Assembly (NCBI GenBank): GCA_024233595.1
Contig: JACKPK010000004.1
Span: forward strand, 62,001-126,000
Source of the DNA: Deltaproteobacteria bacterium
Lineage (GTDB): Bacteria; UBA10199; JADGCS01
Direction: 5' to 3'
Length of the DNA: 64,000 nt
Program-made: the position numbers and the translations under genes
The notes under the pieces: generated by a model
Databases searched by the model: none
What the model was told of the DNA's origin: nothing
What the model saw: the letters and a program-made list of their open reading frames with translations, nothing else
Part shown: one piece after another, positions 61,435 through 64,000 of the stretch
Position numbering within the stretch: position 1 is the first letter of the stretch
Layout: each line of letters opens with the position of its first letter

Positions 61435-64000
61435 ATGAAAAACATCACATCCCAACACCAGTTTCTTTTAGAATCACTGCTCTTTGCTTGCTGCTTGATC
61501 ATCCTGACCATGGTCTCGTTTGCATCTCATCCTGTTTTGGCGCAAAGCGGAGGCATACCTGATCAGGTTTGTGTCGACATTGACCGTGATGGCGTGACCA
61601 CCTGTGATGGTGACTGTGATGATCGTAACACTGATGTTGCTCCCAATCGCCCTGAACTTTGTGATGGAGTCGATAACGATTGTGATGGCCAAATCGACGA
61701 AGAATTATGGCAGCCCTTGCCAAACCAACAAGGCGCCTGCGCAGCCAACGGACAGATTTGTCAAAACGGATCATGGGTGAATGCGCCCAATAACCAAGAA
61801 CCTGGTCCCGAAAACTGTGACAACATTGACAACGACTGCGATGGCGAAGTTGATCGCATTGTACGCAACTCGGCAAACCAACAAGGCAAATGCCAAAACA
61901 ACCGCGACATTTGTCTGAATGGTGTTTGGGAACCTTTTATGGTGGGCTATTACACGCCCGAGAACCAAGATTTGTGTAACGGACAAGATGACGATTGCGA
62001 TGGCGAAATTGATGAAGACGATTCTATTTTTACTTACAATGCCGAGAGTGGACGCTGTGAAGCACAATGCCCAGAAGGACAAATTTTTAACATGCAAGCC
62101 AAGGCCTGTGAACCTATTTGTCAACAAGGCCAAATTTTTAATCGCGAAACAAAACGTTGCGATGTGCAATGCCCTGCTGATCAATTCTTAAGCGAAGAAA
62201 CCGGGCGTTGTGAAAAACGTTGCGCTCAAGGTGAAATCATCAACCCGGAGACAGGACAATGCCAAGCCCCCTGCCCCCCAGGCCATTTCTTTGATGGCTT
62301 AAGTGGACAGTGTCAATCAGCTTGCGAAGTGTTCGAAGGCTTTAATGCTGACCAAAATCGTTGCGAAGCCAAGTGCGATATTGACCAACGTTGGGATGCC
62401 GAAGAGCTTCTTTGTGTGAACCTTTGCGAAGACGGACAGCTTTTTAATCCTTTAAAAAGCGAATGCCAAGACCTGCCAGCTTGCGCAAGCGATGAACTCA
62501 CCGCTCATAAAGTCAGCTGTATCTCTGTTGATGCGAATGTGACTTGTATTTCTGCTCACGATGAAACGCACCGCACAGTGACTTTTAATAGCAATGTGGC
62601 TGATGTGGTTGTTTCTAACTCACATCTTTATGTGCTTTTGCAAAATCAAAAAATCTTCAGACTCTCTCTGACTGATGCGTTCACAATTGATAGCGCACAA
62701 TTGCTTATTGAAGGCGAATCTTTGGAGGGCGCACAAGAGCTAGCGGTAAACTCAAAAGAAGTGCTCTTTGTGATGTACGCAAACGCCATCAAGCAACTCA
62801 CAGACCAAGAGATGTATGTCATTTACGAAACACAGGTGGAACAGATCACAAGCATTGCAGCCATTGATGATCTCTACGCTATGGTTGGTGGACAGCTGAA
62901 CAAAATCGATCCGGTGACAAAGTCAGCAACAAACCTGCACGACTACCGTGTTCTGATTGATGAAAAACTTGTCGATCAAACTGAATCGAGCAAACTATTC
63001 CCTGCGCGCTTCAGCTTACAAAAGCACATGGTTCTTGCTTCTGGCGCCCACATGGATTTTTACAATTTAGAATCCAATCAAAACCACCACGCTCGCTTTG
63101 AAGACTACGGTATTAACACCATGAGCGTGACCGTGCACAACGAAACCAATCGTATTTTGGCTTACAACCCTTACTTGCCTGACATCATCTTGATCTCAAA
63201 AGAGGGACGTGTGCTGAACGAAACAAAAATTCTAGATGTTTTGCCTGAGCCTGTTGCCCCAAGTAGTTTAAACAGCACCACCGCTTGTTTTGCGCCTGAA
63301 GTGATCAATGAAGAAACAGGTGACGAAGAAAGCGGCGATGGCACTCCTGAACAACAGGATCCTGAGCAAAATAATAACGATGAGGTCACCCAAGACCAAG
63401 AAGAGCCAAATAGCGACAGCCCAAGCGATGACCAATCGGGCAATGACGATGGCTCACTCATTGGTGATAACAGACCTGAAGACCCGACTGTCACAACCAT
63501 CACTTGTCGTGACGGCTCCGTTGTAGCCGACATCGGTGACTGCAGTTGTGTGGAAACCTGTGATGATCCCAAAGTCATCGAAGAAAAATTTTCGGACGCT
63601 CAAGTGAATCCTCCTGAAGAAGACGACACCGTGAAGAAAATCTCGGACACAATGTCGGATAGCGATAGCGGCAGCGGCGATGATGTTAAGAAAATTTCGG
63701 ATGTGACCGATGCATCCGACTCCTCAGAAAGGTCAGCAGATAGCTTAGACAGCACCCTTTCTGATTCTGGTGAACGTGTTTGTCCATTAAGTGGCAAAGC
63801 CCCTGTACGCAGCCTTTGCTTGGTGAATAAAAAATCCAATCGCATTGAGTGCTACAAAGACAAAGAGCTTGTTCGTAAATTTGAAACCCAAGATGTTTCA
63901 AACTTGCTCACCACAAACTCAGGCAAACTGGTAGCGATGACTCGCGATCGCATTCTTGTTCATGACATCATGGACGACAACGAAAAAGAACCCGATTCTA
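61435..64000 (+). CDS. Exported MopE-type metal-binding-motif protein with a 17-residue Cys repeat, 3' end missing
   Basis: The frame runs off the window after 855 residues. Signal peptide MKNITS...VSFASHPVLA. Three putative metal-binding motifs follow: CDGVDNDCDGQIDEE (76-90), CDNIDNDCDGEVD (128-140), CNGQDDDCDGEIDED (181-195). From residue 212 to 347 eight units of exactly 17 residues repeat the pattern C-x12-C-x3, for example CPEGQIFNMQAKACEPI. Then comes a beta-rich region, an acidic linker (about residues 623-790) with KKISD repeats, and more Cys. MopE-type motifs bind copper or calcium in known cases and are common in surface proteins of myxobacteria. GGAGG is only one base from the ATG, oddly close. 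Confidence 0.8.
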   Translation, partial: MKNITSQHQFLLESLLFACCLIILTMVSFASHPVLAQSGGIPDQVCVDIDRDGVTTCDGDCDDRNTDVAPNRPELCDGVDNDCDGQIDEELWQPLPNQQGACAANGQICQNGSWVNAPNNQEPGPENCDNIDNDCDGEVDRIVRNSANQQGKCQNNRDICLNGVWEPFMVGYYTPENQDLCNGQDDDCDGEIDEDDSIFTYNAESGRCEAQCPEGQIFNMQAKACEPICQQGQIFNRETKRCDVQCPADQFLSEETGRCEKRCAQGEIINPETGQCQAPCPPGHFFDGLSGQCQSACEVFEGFNADQNRCEAKCDIDQRWDAEELLCVNLCEDGQLFNPLKSECQDLPACASDELTAHKVSCISVDANVTCISAHDETHRTVTFNSNVADVVVSNSHLYVLLQNQKIFRLSLTDAFTIDSAQLLIEGESLEGAQELAVNSKEVLFVMYANAIKQLTDQEMYVIYETQVEQITSIAAIDDLYAMVGGQLNKIDPVTKSATNLHDYRVLIDEKLVDQTESSKLFPARFSLQKHMVLASGAHMDFYNLESNQNHHARFEDYGINTMSVTVHNETNRILAYNPYLPDIILISKEGRVLNETKILDVLPEPVAPSSLNSTTACFAPEVINEETGDEESGDGTPEQQDPEQNNNDEVTQDQEEPNSDSPSDDQSGNDDGSLIGDNRPEDPTVTTITCRDGSVVADIGDCSCVETCDDPKVIEEKFSDAQVNPPEEDDTVKKISDTMSDSDSGSGDDVKKISDVTDASDSSERSADSLDSTLSDSGERVCPLSGKAPVRSLCLVNKKSNRIECYKDKELVRKFETQDVSNLLTTNSGKLVAMTRDRILVHDIMDDNEKEPDS

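Overview
The window looks like chromosomal DNA from a diderm (Gram-negative-type) bacterium, most likely a lineage of the former Deltaproteobacteria (Myxococcota, Bdellovibrionota or a related uncultured group). The cell type is inferred from BamA/TamB-like outer-membrane assembly proteins, lipoproteins with lipoboxes, Mpl (recycling of diaminopimelate-type murein), an AcrB-type RND pump and HflKC. The lineage is inferred from a Ser/Thr kinase fused to an ATPase and TPRs, a MopE-type metal-binding-motif protein, myo-inositol-phosphate synthase and a sigma-54 activator. The placement is a judgement from gene content, not a phylogeny. No rRNA, tRNA, CRISPR array, prophage or intact insertion sequence was seen.

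Layout. 1-4.6 kb: the end of a secreted protein (possibly an S41 protease), a small unknown gene, a repeat-packed intergenic region, then ino1 and a DciA-like gene, and a lipoprotein. 4.9-12.1 kb: a giant kinase-ATPase-TPR protein, a YyaL-type thioredoxin-fold protein and an unknown helical exported protein. 12.1-14.7 kb: a small HTH protein behind a near-consensus sigma-54 promoter, rpoZ, and an NtrC-type activator. 14.7-25.3 kb: an M16 protease, a second repeat cluster, DUF1232 protein, aminotransferase, RNA m5C methyltransferase, beta-CASP nuclease, about 2 kb of decayed DNA with a pseudogene, and a DegP/HtrA protease. 25.4-33.7 kb: lipoprotein, MATE and RND transporters, sulfotransferase-like protein, a toxin-antitoxin pair, a third repeat cluster and a possible 2OG-Fe(II)-type oxygenase. 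33.7-42.3 kb: uvrB with a glycosyltransferase, gshB, leucine dehydrogenase, hflKC and an EndoIII-like glycosylase. 42.4-52.1 kb: mpl, a TamB-like protein, a histidine kinase without its phospho-acceptor His, and a seven-POTRA BamA/TamA-like protein. 52.2-58.3 kb: a complete mnhABCDEFG cation/proton antiporter operon with an ArsC/Spx-like gene. 58.6-64 kb: an acidic protein with an EF-hand-like loop, an MFS exporter, and a large Cys-repeat MopE-type protein cut by the window end.

How the parts fit. Most genes are chromosomal housekeeping: envelope assembly (TamB/BamA, DegP, lipoproteins), cation homeostasis (Mnh), membrane quality control (HflKC), DNA repair (UvrB, EndoIII-like), murein recycling (Mpl) and glutathione synthesis (GshB). 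The most unusual material is intergenic. Several families of short palindromic modules are shuffled into mosaics at about 1.2-2.0, 17.3-17.75, 31.9-32.8, 39.1-39.2 and 58.4 kb. There is also a set of proteins with altered key residues: a His-to-Arg histidine kinase, an EndoIII-like glycosylase without its Lys and fourth Fe-S Cys, an RND pump with Asp-Glu in the proton relay, and a GSFTGA activator.
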